Assembly (NCBI RefSeq): GCF_018991925.1
Contig: NW_024711973.1
Coordinates: 230,001 to 294,000, forward strand
Direction of reading: 5' to 3'
DNA: 64,000 nucleotides
DNA from: Homarus americanus
Taxonomy: Eukaryota > Arthropoda > Malacostraca > Decapoda > Nephropidae
A program made the position numbers and the translations under genes. Each line of letters opens with the position of its first letter. The first letter of the stretch is position 1. The notes under the pieces are model-generated. The model was not told the origin of the DNA. It searched no databases and saw nothing but the letters and a program-made list of their open reading frames with translations. Below are positions 34,440-49,135 of the stretch, piece after piece.

Positions 34440-34610
34440 CTGTCCACTAAGCCTTTGATCCACAAGGAGGCAGCGTGGTCGGCATTGTACTCTTCCGTCT
34501 TCACGTACTCAACTTGTAAAGTTAGGTACACATTTACAGCTGAGTGGATTGAGAGTGCCCAAAGATCGAACCACTATCCCATAGCACAGAAGCCGAAAAG
34601 AGCATGAGGG
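34440..34610 (-). mobile_element. tRNA-derived SINE-like element, second copy
   Basis: Matches the element at 15885-16095 in order: ACTAAGCCTTT, CACAAGGAGGCAGCGTGG, TAGGTACACATTTACAGCTG and AGATCGAACCACT. The last word is the complement of a B-box-like GTTCGAT(C/T). Same orientation, a few small deletions. Confidence 0.6.
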
Positions 34611-34639
34611 GGGGGGAGGGGGGGGGAATGTTCAGGTGA

Positions 34640-34671
34640 TTAATATAATATAATATAATATAATATAATAA
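34640..34671. repeat. (TAATA)n pentanucleotide microsatellite
   Basis: Six uninterrupted TAATA units. Confidence 0.95.
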
Positions 34672-34867
34672 GTACCTACGCTAATATTTAGTAAGCGATG
34701 TTACAGTAAACTCTTAGACGACGTTTGTAATGAATTGTATTCTTCTGAATGGCGGGCGGCCAAAGAACCAACCACAACGATGAGGTTGTTCACATGTATC
34801 ATCTATACGAACCTAATATATGCCGAGGTTAGGATTAAATATGAATGCCACAGACACACTTGTCCTT

Positions 34868-34868
<1 letters not shown>

Positions 34869-34923
<55 letters not shown>
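34869..34923. repeat. (AAT)n microsatellite, tail of a minus-strand LINE
   Basis: About 18 AAT units, directly adjacent to the LINE 3' UTR, so on the element's strand it is an (ATT)n tail. Confidence 0.93.
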
Positions 34924-34926
<3 letters not shown>

Positions 34927-35585
34927 CGGTTTATTAATAGAGTTGCAGCCGGTGGCTGAAAATATACAAACTTACATGTGATTTAGACCTAATGATATGC
35001 GTTGAATACATTTACAGGGCTGTACAGTACATAAATCAGGAGTTGTTTATTATTTTAACAATAGATGGGATGGTGCTATTCTTATATCTATCAGTACGGG
35101 CTCTTATGGGCTGAATTTTGTTGTAGTGGCGGACTGCGCGAGGTGGGCAGGGGACTGCTAGTGGCAGGAGGTGGCGATGCCGAGGATGGTGCAGTAGTCC
35201 ACTGCCAAACCTTGCTAGTGCTTGGTGGTGGAGGTCACTGAGGGATGGCATTTCCAGGGTGGAGAGAGCGTTGTTGTAGCCGGAGTAGTCTGCACCGAGC
35301 ATGATTCTGCAGGCTCTCTTCTGTACCTTCTCTAGCTGATGTTGTTGGGTGGAGTTGAGAGAAGACGACCAGGCTGGTGACGCATACGTTAGTTTGGGGA
35401 GAATAAAGGCGTTGTAGATAGTCCTCAGCTCTGGCGTGGGTGTCCCAAGTGACCTGAGTCGTCGTAGCATGTAGAGTCGGTACGAGGCTGCCTTGATTGT
35501 TTTGTTTACATGGGACTTCCAGTCCAGTTTGTGGTCTATGGTAACACCGAGGAGTTTGGCAGTGTGTTTCCCTGACCCCGTCAAG
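34924..35585 (-). mobile_element. 5'-truncated LINE with RT C-terminal part, 3' UTR and (ATT)n tail
   Basis: The minus strand runs from the RT C-terminal region (35584 to 35036) through a short 3' UTR ending TATATTTTCAGCCACCGG and GTTTATT, then (ATT)n. A second insertion with the same terminal words lies at 5639. The left break at about 35585 joins a GGGA-rich tract that leads into family copy 4. Confidence 0.85.
35036..35584 (-). pseudogene. LINE reverse transcriptase C-terminal fragment
   Basis: The 182-residue open frame has KLLGVTIDHKLDWKSHVNKT, YRLYMLRRLRSLGTP, LPKLTYASPAWSSSLNSTQQ and LEKVQKRACRIMLGADYSG. This is the standard end of non-LTR retroelement RT proteins: the LGVxxDxxLxWxxH motif, then P-x-L-x-Y-x-x-x-x-W and QKRA. 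It most resembles Jockey/CR1-type elements. The fingers, palm (with the YxDD site) and endonuclease are absent, so this is a dead 3' remnant that ends at a natural stop (KIINNS then TAA). Clade assignment is tentative. Confidence 0.88.
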
Positions 35586-35589
35586 ATCT

Positions 35590-35770
35590 TTCAGCGAGGG
35601 TGGGGGGTAGGGAGGGAGGGTGGGGGTAGGGAGGGAGGGGATGGAGGGTAGGGAGGGAGGAGGGTGGGGGGGAGGGAGGGAGGGAGGGAGGGTGGAGGGT
35701 GGGGGTAGGGAGGAGGAGGGTGGTAGGGAGGTAGGGAGGGTGGGGGTAGGGAGGGAGGAGGAGGAGGGAG
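35590..35770. repeat. (GGGA)n/GGGTAGGGAGG purine tract
   Basis: About 180 bp of GGGAGG, GGGTGGGGGTAGG and GGAGG words between the LINE fragment and the next family copy. Confidence 0.93.
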
Positions 35771-35910
35771 TTCATATTTTTCCCAGCTATTTTGTGTAAT
35801 TATTATCGCTACGTAATCTCCTTTATATAAATCTACGGTTGTCGCTGCTGCTTCACTCTTAACACTTGTACTGATACACCGTCCTGTGAGAGGCTTAAAG
35901 TTTATAGTTA
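35771..35910 (-). CDS. Exon-like coding block in copy 4
   Basis: Same frame and amino acid text as copy 1 (VTINFKPLTGRC, VDLYKGDYVAIIITQN, SWEKYE), preceded by the TTCTTGTTCTCAG acceptor-like site. One base differs from copy 1 (ATA for ATT) and is silent. It ends directly at a GGGA tract instead of the (AC)n tract seen in copies 1 and 3. Confidence 0.4.
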
Positions 35911-36570
35911 CTGAGAACAAGAAATAAAAACTAATCCATCTAACAAAGGTTAACGATAAATACTTGTTTCAATTCACGCATGTTTTTACTGTTCGTTTAT
36001 TACCATCGCTGAGGGTCATGCACTCGGCTCAAAACCTGTTAATTGCAAAATGAATTTTCATTAAAATTAATTAATGAAATGTAAACCGAGAGTGGCACTG
36101 CTTGAGTTTATAAAATTGTATAACAAAATATTTCCATGTTCAACTGTTTCAATGACTTTGTTAACTTTCTGACGCTCTAGACTCCTGAAGACGATCAATA
36201 ATTTACCAAAGGCTCCTGAACTACTAGCGGCTTTATCTAAGAACTCTCAAGACCATGTTGTTAATTGTTACTTATGTGTATAACTATGATAATACAACTA
36301 AGGTCTTTAAATACGTGCTCTAAGTAGGTTAATAAGTAGATAGCAACCATAAACTATTAATTAAATACTTTATTTTTTCGATTAACACACCCGGCTGATG
36401 GTTTGTTTTAACTCTTCCGAAAATTGGTATTGCTTATTGTTAACCTTATGGATAAAATTAATAAGCCTACTGAGTATATCTTTATTAATCTTTAAGTACA
36501 ATGTCAGTCCCCCGAGTACTAGGAATCAGCCCCCTGAGTACTAGGAATGAGCCCGATGAGTAAGATGTGT
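35771..36570 (-). repeat. Multicopy family, copy 4 (3' part, inverted)
   Basis: The minus strand matches copy 1 from about 22590 (ACTCATCGGGCT and CTAGTACTC words) to the end of the exon-like block at 23380. A CTAGTACTC(A/G)GGGG unit is duplicated here. It lacks the first half of the family, including the small open frame. Confidence 0.8.
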
Positions 36571-37057
36571 TGTGTACAAGGAAATTAATACAAGTTTTTC
36601 GGTGAACGGTAACTATAAAGACAAACACTATTAATGATTTCCACAGTCTCTTTTATTGGCGATAGAACAGGACGCTGGAATAGGTGGGGTCGTGGCCGCC
36701 TCGTTTAGTGCATTTGTGGGCTCGTCCAAACAGAGGCACGTACAGTAGTTCAAGATTCCCCACTAACACAAAGTTTTTGAATTATTTACCAATGTAGCAC
36801 CCTAGAGGAGTTATTTTCAGCCATTTTTTCCCATGATATAATATGTAAAATTTACCACGACATTCTTTAATTGTATATATATATGTTTTTCATCAGCGTC
36901 AACTGTAAATTTTACCGTATTTATATTATTTCTTTTAATGTGGGTTCCAGTTTTACATATTCTTATCTTGTTTAGGTATTGTATTAGTGAATGTTACTTT
37001 TGTGTAGTTTTGTGTCAATGTTTCTTGTATTTTTATTTTGCAAGCTGTGGTAAATAA

Positions 37058-37110
<53 letters not shown>

Positions 37111-38205
37111 GGAAGAGTGTAACCTTTTCAAGATTTATTTCACAACTGTTGTAATATCGCAACTTACTCTACTTGTGCCCATGCATGTGTGCTTATTTCT
37201 CCCATGTGTCTGCAAATATTTCCTTTCTCCCATGCATATGTACGTTGTTGTGAGCATGACTATTGGTGGCTTTAGTTGTTAATGACTTCGCCTCCCCTCC
37301 TGCCTCTAACTAACACACGGACATTTAAACAAACTGGCCACAATGTCTCATGCATAACCACAACACAACTGGACCCCCAAAATGATTTTTAAGTGTCGTC
37401 ATTTTGTTTTAAAAGCCGATAACTCTATTAGCATAGTTTGTTATGGTGTGTGAATATACCTGCCGGGTGTTGTGATCGCTTTGTGGCTCTCTCCTTAACC
37501 ACCATGTGTCTATTTGTTCTTTTGAGTCTCACCAGTAAACTTTTGAGATGTTACTAACTCATCACATCTGTAAATATAGGCTGGTGTTTTCAATCATTCA
37601 AAGGCGAAAGGAAAATTTATTATTATTATAATTTTATATCAAAGTCTTTCATATATCGTGTATCATGTTGTAAATTAGAAAGGGGGCCAGTGAATGAGAG
37701 AGAGCAAGGAGTTCGCTGTTAAGGTTCTCGGATTACTTGGATTTTTTTTTTAATACTGTGTTATCTCCGGTTATCCACCAGTGTTAATGTCCTAACGATA
37801 ATCATTCCTTTTTGAAGATAAAGAAACCAAATTAAATATATGATATAAAGTCGAACTTTCCACCTTTAAGGAAACATAAATATTATTGAAGAATCAGTGA
37901 GAAATTAGATTTACATAGAATTCTGTAGGCGATGTCTGTGTCCCATCACGTCTAAATAACACCTCGATTAACATTGCCAAGTTTATTCTTCCTTTCAACA
38001 TTGCTGGTCATACCTTGGCTGACTGACCAACAGACAAGGAACTATACAAAAATCAATGCGAATTTTCATTACAAGCTAAGAATGTGATTATAAAATCTTT
38101 AATACTTACAGCTTACTTAAATCCCACGAAGGATAAACTGTAATGTGTAGCGCAGTATTACATAAGATTTCATTCAAATTAAAATCCTCACGGAGTAAAA
38201 AATAA
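36571..38205. other. Anonymous DNA with one (CT)n array
   Basis: A (CT)n array of about 46 bp lies at 37062-37108. Otherwise AT-rich with no supported gene. Confidence 0.55.
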
Positions 38206-38790
38206 ATTTAAATTCCCGACTAGACTCTCGCAGTATTGTTGCGTTCTAGTTAACAAAATACACATTATCTTATGACTTAAATTATAGCAAGAGTTAAATC
38301 TGACCTTCACACTGCAGCTGCTAACTGCTGGATTAACATTACTCCATCTCACTCTTGTCCTTCCATTCCACTAACTCTCACTTACGTGCACCAACAAAAA
38401 ATATCAGGACGGTCTATTTTCTCTCCCAAAACAACACAGTTTGGCGCTACACTATAATAAGCTTTTACGTCACCAGGCGTAGTATGTCTGGCAGCATCTG
38501 GTACCATACAGAATATCACCTCGTATCTGTATATTATAAAAGCGATTAAATGTTAATGAGATACTATGAGTGTTTACAAGTATTTTTCACGTTTACAAAT
38601 AAAGAAACCGAGGTATAATGAGAAGGTTAAAACAGAAATTAATAAGAGTAAACATTGCGTTAATCCAGCAGTTAGCAGCTGCAGTGTGAAGGTCAGATTT
38701 AACTCTTGTTATAATTTAAGTCATGAGATAATGTGTATTTTGTAAACTACAACGCAACAATACTGCGAGAGAGTAATCGGGCATTTAAAA
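38206..38790. mobile_element. Foldback element, about 131-bp inverted arms, 323-bp loop
   Basis: The left arm (38206-38336) includes CTCTCGCAGTATTGTTGCGT, ACAAAATACACATTATCT and CTTCACACTGCAGCTGCTAA. The right arm (38660-38790) is its reverse complement at roughly 90 percent identity. The loop has no transposase frame. The right arm runs straight into a (TA)n array. A MITE or foldback transposon is the simplest reading; target duplications are not clear. Confidence 0.78.
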
Positions 38791-38802
38791 TTATATATAT
38801 AC

Positions 38803-38803
38803 A

Positions 38804-38888
<85 letters not shown>
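38803..38888. repeat. (TA)n microsatellite
   Basis: About 43 TA units after an ATACAG interruption. Confidence 0.97.
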
Positions 38889-38889
<1 letters not shown>

Positions 38890-38930
38890 TTCATTTTCAG
38901 TCCATATAACACGTGGACTTTGAACATATA

Positions 38931-39093
38931 ATTAACGACCTTACCAGCCAGGAATCGAACCCTCGACCTACTGGGTGGGACTAGGGAACGCTACCGACCA
39001 ACACGCAAGGAGTGTCCTTGTGGGTTGGTCGGTAGCGTTCCCTAGTCCCACCCAGTAGGTCGAGGGTTCGATTCCTGGCTGGAGAGGTCGTTG
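38931..39093. mobile_element. Head-to-head pair of tRNA-like units forming a palindrome
   Basis: The right half reads TCCTTGTGGGTTGGTCGGTA, GCGTTCCCTAGTCCCACCCA and GTAGGTCGAGGGTTCGATTC, then CTGGCTGG. The left half is its reverse complement over about 77 bp with only about five mismatches and a 3-bp centre. GGTTCGATTCC is a perfect B-box, and TGGGTTGGTCGGTAGCG resembles an A-box, so each half looks like a tRNA-derived SINE head. T-stem pairing is poor, so it is unlikely to be a functional tRNA. Both sides run into (TA)n. Confidence 0.55.
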
Positions 39094-39874
<781 letters not shown>

Positions 39875-40129
39875 ATGGTCAGCCCAATTGTCGGCCATGT
39901 AGCAGATTGTCTCGTGGTCGACCTTAATAGGTTCATCAACGTTTTCCTGTCTGGTGATATCCCGAAGTCAATTAGTTCGCACTTTTATGTCGCATCTCTT
40001 TGTAAAATCAGACCTAAAGCTGCTGGCGACGCTGTTGGCCGCCTGGTTACCATGGTAGCCGCGGTAAGAGTCAGCCTAGAACCCTTTTCCACACTGAAAA
40101 CAAGACAGCTACGCTCAGAGATTCTCCAA

Positions 40130-40130
<1 letters not shown>
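39875..40130 (+). pseudogene. LINE reverse transcriptase fragment (fingers region)
   Basis: One frame reads VVDLNRFINVFLSGDIPKSI, then SSHFYVASLCKIRPKAAGDA and VGRLVTMVAA. This matches the pattern of the RT fingers segment in a widespread invertebrate LINE group: F-x-N-x-x-L-x-G-x-x-P, then F-x-x-A-x-L-x-x-x-x-K, then R-P-I-A-x-G-x-x-x-R-R-L. The stretch corresponding to KKDGGIRPIAVG is shortened, consistent with a deletion. It is a fragment of about 85 codons, cut on the right by a (TA)n array, with no catalytic motif. Confidence 0.5.

Positions 40131-40132
<2 letters not shown>

Positions 40133-40226
<94 letters not shown>
40133..40226. repeat. (TA)n microsatellite
   Basis: About 46 TA units that truncate the LINE fragment. 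Confidence 0.97.
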
Positions 40227-40227
<1 letters not shown>

Positions 40228-41284
40228 CTCACGCGACGTTATACAGCAGTGAATTGGCTGGATTGTCCAATTAACCAGGCCGTTCACATATATTTATTAT
40301 TTGGGTTTAAGTAACGAAACCCAACTGTAGTTCCATGTTTTATTATAAAAGGATTGTATCTATAATTCTTGAGTGTAGATCGACCGTAAGTTCCACTGTA
40401 TATGAGTGAATGAGAAAGGGACGGCGTTTATGTAATATAAACGTTAGCTCACGTCCTTACGATATAAGTTGCTGTGAGCGACTCATGAGTAGTGACCCAT
40501 CGAGGGAGAACGGTATGGGTATGTCGTTTCCCCTCGAGGGAAGACGGAGCCATCCACTGCGGCTCTCAAATAACGTCTTCCTCTAGTCAAGGATATCAAA
40601 CTACTGCTTGCTTCAGGTGGCCAGAGAGCCGGCTACTTATGCCTTTACTCAGCATAGTATGACGCAGCTTCCCGTGGGCACACCTTATCACGTGCATTGA
40701 ACATGTCACCTCATAGCCAGTGGAAAGTTACAGGGTGGTGAATCTGAATATAATATCAGATGTATTGACCCATTTATATAATATGTTCTGTTGATGAGAC
40801 AGGGGCCCATTACAGCAGGGTGATCCTCTGGTCCCCTTCTTTTTTGCTGTGTGTAGGGAAATCCGGGATATTTAGCCTCGTGAGCTCAACATCTGATTTT
40901 TACATAACAGAACTTTACCTGTCACGGCAAAAGCTCTGACTAATAGACATGAGTGGAGTGAAAGAATACGAGGAGAATCTTGGTTTCCGTCACAATGCCT
41001 CTGAATGTGAAGTTGCCTTTTAAGGCCATCATTGCACTACTCGGGCAAAAGCTAACCGAGCAGACCAGGGTGAATCGCAGGGCAAATAACATAACGCTTA
41101 AAACACCAGATGGCTGGGCATACCTGGGCTAGATGATTTCTTGGGCGTTCACAGACTGCTTCAAATGACAGTGCCCCATAAACAGAAATTACTGTTATAA
41201 GGAAATTAGTATTGATATTGTTAATAGTAATATTGAGTGATCATAATAGTAACAATGATAAATAATATTGATATTAACGATAAA
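40227..41284. other. Anonymous DNA
   Basis: No supported gene or repeat. Confidence 0.55.
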
Positions 41285-41300
41285 ACTGATAATAATAATA

Positions 41301-41370
<70 letters not shown>

Positions 41371-41371
41371 G
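41285..41371. repeat. (AAT)n microsatellite with interruptions
   Basis: AAT units interrupted by AGT and GAT triplets. Confidence 0.92.
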
Positions 41372-44555
<3,184 letters not shown>

Positions 44556-44776
44556 CCTCTCCCCCCTCATCCCCACCCCCCGCCCTTCACCCCCCAGCCT
44601 CACACCACCCCACCTCCCCCGCCCCTCACCCCCACCTTCACCTCACCACCACCCCTCCACCTCACCCCCGCCCTTCACCCCAGCCTCCCCACCCCACCTC
44701 CCCCGCCCCTCACCCCCACCCTTCACCCCCAGCCTCACACCACCCCATCTCCCCCGCCCCTCACCCCTCACCACCT
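44556..44776. repeat. C-rich CCCCGCCCCTCACCCCCACC repeat
   Basis: A roughly 55-60-bp unit, CCACCTCCCCCGCCCCTCAC plus CCCCACCCTTCACCCCCAGC and CTCACACCA, is repeated about three to four times. Confidence 0.88.
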
Positions 44777-44899
44777 AAGGTCTGAAACGCGGAACATTAT
44801 GAACAATATACGAGAGGCAAACTTCCCCGGCCGGTGTTTCTGAGATGCAAATCGCCAACTCTCACCTGGTGTTAATACCACGTTTGTGTGCCACTTTCT

Positions 44900-45720
44900 G
44901 CCTCTCGCACAGTGACGTTTTTTTTCCCTCTGTTAACGTGACTTTTTTTTCTGCTACTTTGTGCCCCTCTAAACGTTTTTTTTATCCTGCTACTTTCTGC
45001 CTTGCGTAAGTTGACGTTTTCCTGCCATTCTCCGCCGCTGTCAACGTAAGTCTATCCAGCCATTTCGCCTCTGTTGTCATGATATTTTTCTTGCCAGTTA
45101 TCCCATTTAACATGATGTTTTCCTGTCAGCGTTAACATGCTGTTTTTCTTGTTATTTTACCTCATTTATCATATGCCTTCCTGGTACTGTAATTTTTGTT
45201 ATTAACCTCATATTTTACTACTACAACTGTCTCTATTAACATAGGTTTATTTCTGCCATTTTTTATCGGGATTAACGTGATGAATAATTATGCCAGTCTG
45301 CATTTACGCATTTTTTTTGTCATTGTGCCTTTGTTAACATGATATTTTCCTGTCTATCTTAATATTTTTGTTATACCCTGTGATGACGTGATATTTTCCC
45401 TGCCATTGTCTATATTATTATTCTTTATATGTGTGACTTAAATTTTTCCTTCGTGTTGATATGATATTTTACTCTCACTGTCTGTCACCGTTAAGTTTAT
45501 ACTGCCTTTCTGCCCGCGGTAAGAGGGCATTTTCCTACATTCCTACCTGTCTTTATGTTCAAGCGACGTGTGATATTTTCATGTCAATGTATCGACGTTG
45601 TTGATATGACTTTTCTATCACAGCCAATGTTGACATGAAATTATCTTGCCACACTGCTTATGTTGACATGGCACTTCCCTCCCAATCTCTGTATTGACAT
45701 GACACTTTCCTTCTACTGTA
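44900..45720. repeat. Very diverged tandem array, TGTTAACATGATATTTTCCTG unit
   Basis: Words such as GTTAACGTGA, TTAACATGATGTTTTCCTG, TTGACATGACA and CTGCCA(T/C)T recur every 40-60 bp for about 800 bp. Conservation is low, so this is an old satellite recognisable only from the recurring phrase order. Confidence 0.6.
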
Positions 45721-45834
45721 CTTTCTCTCTCTTAGTGGAGTCTCTCGACACCTTGACAATTTTAAAAGGTTATTTCCGATTCAATCTCCTGTCCTTACCG
45801 ATCCCTTTCAGCTCTTTCCTATCCTCTGAATAAC

Positions 45835-46515
45835 GTCTCTCAGCTCTCCTCCCGACACCTCTCAGCTCTTTCTCCCTCCTTTCTCAGCTCTCCTCCTGAC
45901 TTCTACCAGCTATCCTCCTAGCTCCTCTTCTCAGCTCTCCTCCAGACTTCTATCAGCTCTCCTCCTAGCTCCTCATCTCAGCTCTCCTCCTAGCTCCTCA
46001 TCTCAGCTCTCCTCCTAGCTCCTCATCTCAGCTCTCCTCCTAGCTCCTCTTCTCAGCTCTCCTCCTAGCTCCTCTTCTCAGCTCTCTTCCTCTCCCCTCT
46101 CATCTCAGCCTCCTCCAGCTCCTCATCTCAGCTCTCCTCCTAGCTCTTCTCAGCTCTCCTTCTATCTCAGCTCCTCCTGACTTCTTCCTCCCACTCCCTA
46201 CCAGCCTCCTCCTAGCTCCTCATCTCAGCTCTCCTCCCTAGCTCCCTCATCTCAGCCTCCTCCTCCCTCATCTCTCCTCCCAGCTCCTCATCTCAGCCTC
46301 CTCCCAGCTCCCTTCAGCCTCCTTCTAGCCCTCTTCTCAGCCTCCTCCTCTCCTATCATCCTCCTCCTCCTAGCTCCTCATCTCAGCTCTCCTCCTAGCT
46401 CCTCATCTCAGCTCTCCTCCTAGCTCCTCTTCTCAGCTCTCCTCCTAGCTCCTCTTCTCAGCTCTCTTCCTGACTTCTATCAGCTCTTCTCCCTACTCCT
46501 CTCATCACCCTTCCT
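45835..46515. repeat. 25-bp CAGCTCTCCTCCTAGCTCCT minisatellite
   Basis: More than 20 copies of CAGCTCTCCTCCTAGCTCCT followed by CATCT or CTTCT, with a more degraded middle section (46100-46360) between well-kept flanks. Confidence 0.94.
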
Positions 46516-46801
46516 TTCAGCACTCCTCAGAAGACGCAGGTAATATTGGCCTACGGAGGATGTCGGTAAATCGAAGGCCCGCTTGCTAATGACTTACGGT
46601 GAAGATTACGAGAGAGAGAGGGAGGGCGCCTGTCTCCATCAGGAAGGATTGAGGCAGGGTGGATTGTAATTTACCCAGATTGGATGTGGCTCAAGGGGGT
46701 GGACACTCGTCAAGACCATCTTCCTCTCACGTCTTCTTTTGCAGATTATTCTCTTTCTCCCCCTCCTGGTTCTGGGGAGTGAATAGTTGGCTTTGAGGCT
46801 T

Positions 46802-46804
<3 letters not shown>

Positions 46805-46868
<64 letters not shown>
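46805..46868. repeat. (GA)n microsatellite
   Basis: About 32 GA units, ending in CACACACAC. Confidence 0.97.
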
Positions 46869-47924
<1,056 letters not shown>

Positions 47925-48059
47925 ACATTACGCACTGGGGTCGACAAACGTTTATCTACTTTATTTATAGATGAAAAGTATTCGAGTTTATGAGATTAAA
48001 ATTCAAATTGAGTTCCAAAAGCTTTGATGGTCCATTAAGGTCATTGTTGACACACTACA

Positions 48060-48175
48060 CTAAACGGAGAGGGAGCCGAGCAAGTATACTACCTTAACCG
48101 CCTTTATTTCCCTAATATTAAATACCCACTCACAGCGGGGTTAACTAGGGGGTGCCCAGGCGTGAACTAGCAACT
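48060..48175 (-). mobile_element. Possible diverged SINE-like fragment
   Basis: ATACCCACTCACAGCGGGGTTAACTA and GGCGTGAACTAGCAACTCC parallel the GTACCCCATTTACAGCTGGGTGAACT and ATCGAACTACTGACC sections of the element at 15885. Similarity is partial. Confidence 0.3.
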
Positions 48176-48654
48176 CCTATGACTGATGTCCAAGAATTTT
48201 TTGTAAAACAATAGGTTGAAGTGACTATGAAATATATACGGGGAACATAAGTACTATATATACTGTATAAAATTTGTTATGCCCTTCTCAAACTCGTGAA
48301 GGCAGCTGCAGTGCGCGCGTCGTCTAAGAGTGTGTGTCTCTCCTGTTTCTCGTATACTTGTTTATTTATACGCGGTAAAGTTTTGTTTTGTGTTTGAAGT
48401 TTCTCTATCTGTATATTTTTCAAGGTTTTATGTAGTTAATTTTACGTACATGTTTGGTAAATTCTTTGTGTGTGTGTGTGCGCATGCATGCGTGCGTGCG
48501 TGCGTGCGTGTGTGTGTTAATTTTCCCATATCTCGATTTGGCGCCCCCCCCCCTCCTCCCACCCCACACCTAGCGATGCCACTGTATACAGTTAATAGAT
48601 TAAGACATCATATGGTCAGTATGAATGTTGATTATAACAATTGCCACCATAATG

Positions 48655-49135
48655 GAAAAAGAGAGGAACACGGCAGCAAAGACCGAGGCAAGTCTTTTTG
48701 CAGCCGCAGTGAATGAGTTCCTCCCACGTTTTCGACGCCTCTGACATTGTTGCCTATTTAGAAGTCCACCCAAGCTCGTATAGTTTCCACCCAAAATGTT
48801 CTGGATTTGGAAGTTTAGATTTTTTTGATGGTTGCCTGCGCCCAGATATGTCCGGCTTGGAGGACTGCTCGGTTAATGTGCTCTCCAGGAACTGTTTGTG
48901 CATTCTTTGAGAACGAGACTCTTTCAATCCACTATAAGAACATGTACGATCGTAAAGCAGCACAACAAATCGTTCCAGCACAGTTAAGTCTTCTCCTTTT
49001 ACCTCTGTAGGAATCGTTGGAAAACAGGTGTTGTTGCTGGGTATGTTCGCCAGGTATCATATGCAATCTTTTTGCCTCGTCCACAAAATGAAGAAACTTT
49101 ATCGTATCCTGTTACTGGATGGAAGCATAATACGG
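48655..49135 (-). pseudogene. Frameshifted copy of a multicopy invertebrate protein family
   Basis: Reading the minus strand across three frames gives, in order: HPVTGYDKVSSFCGRGKK with AYDTWRTYP (about 49133-49050), LERFVVLLYDRT (about 48980-48945), HINRAVLQAGHIWAQAT (about 48884-48834), and ELIHCGCKKTCLGLCC (about 48715-48665). From memory these are four successive hallmarks of an uncharacterised family common in decapods and other invertebrates, whose copies carry HxVTGCDTxSxFxGxGK, LERFVVLxYDRT, RAxYQAGHIWGQA and a GCKKxCxxxCxC cysteine tail. Their order is right, and at least two frameshifts separate them, so it is dead. High copy number suggests spread by a mobile element; the biochemical role is unknown. 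Confidence 0.7.

Noticed and set aside
39008..39085. Functional tRNA gene
   Set aside because: B-box is perfect, but T-stem pairing fails at two or more positions and no clean acceptor stem forms; a tRNA-derived repeat is more likely.
48330..48716. 128-codon frame with Cys/Val run
   Set aside because: It crosses a (GT)n/(GCGT)n tract and a C-run, and no known motif appears.
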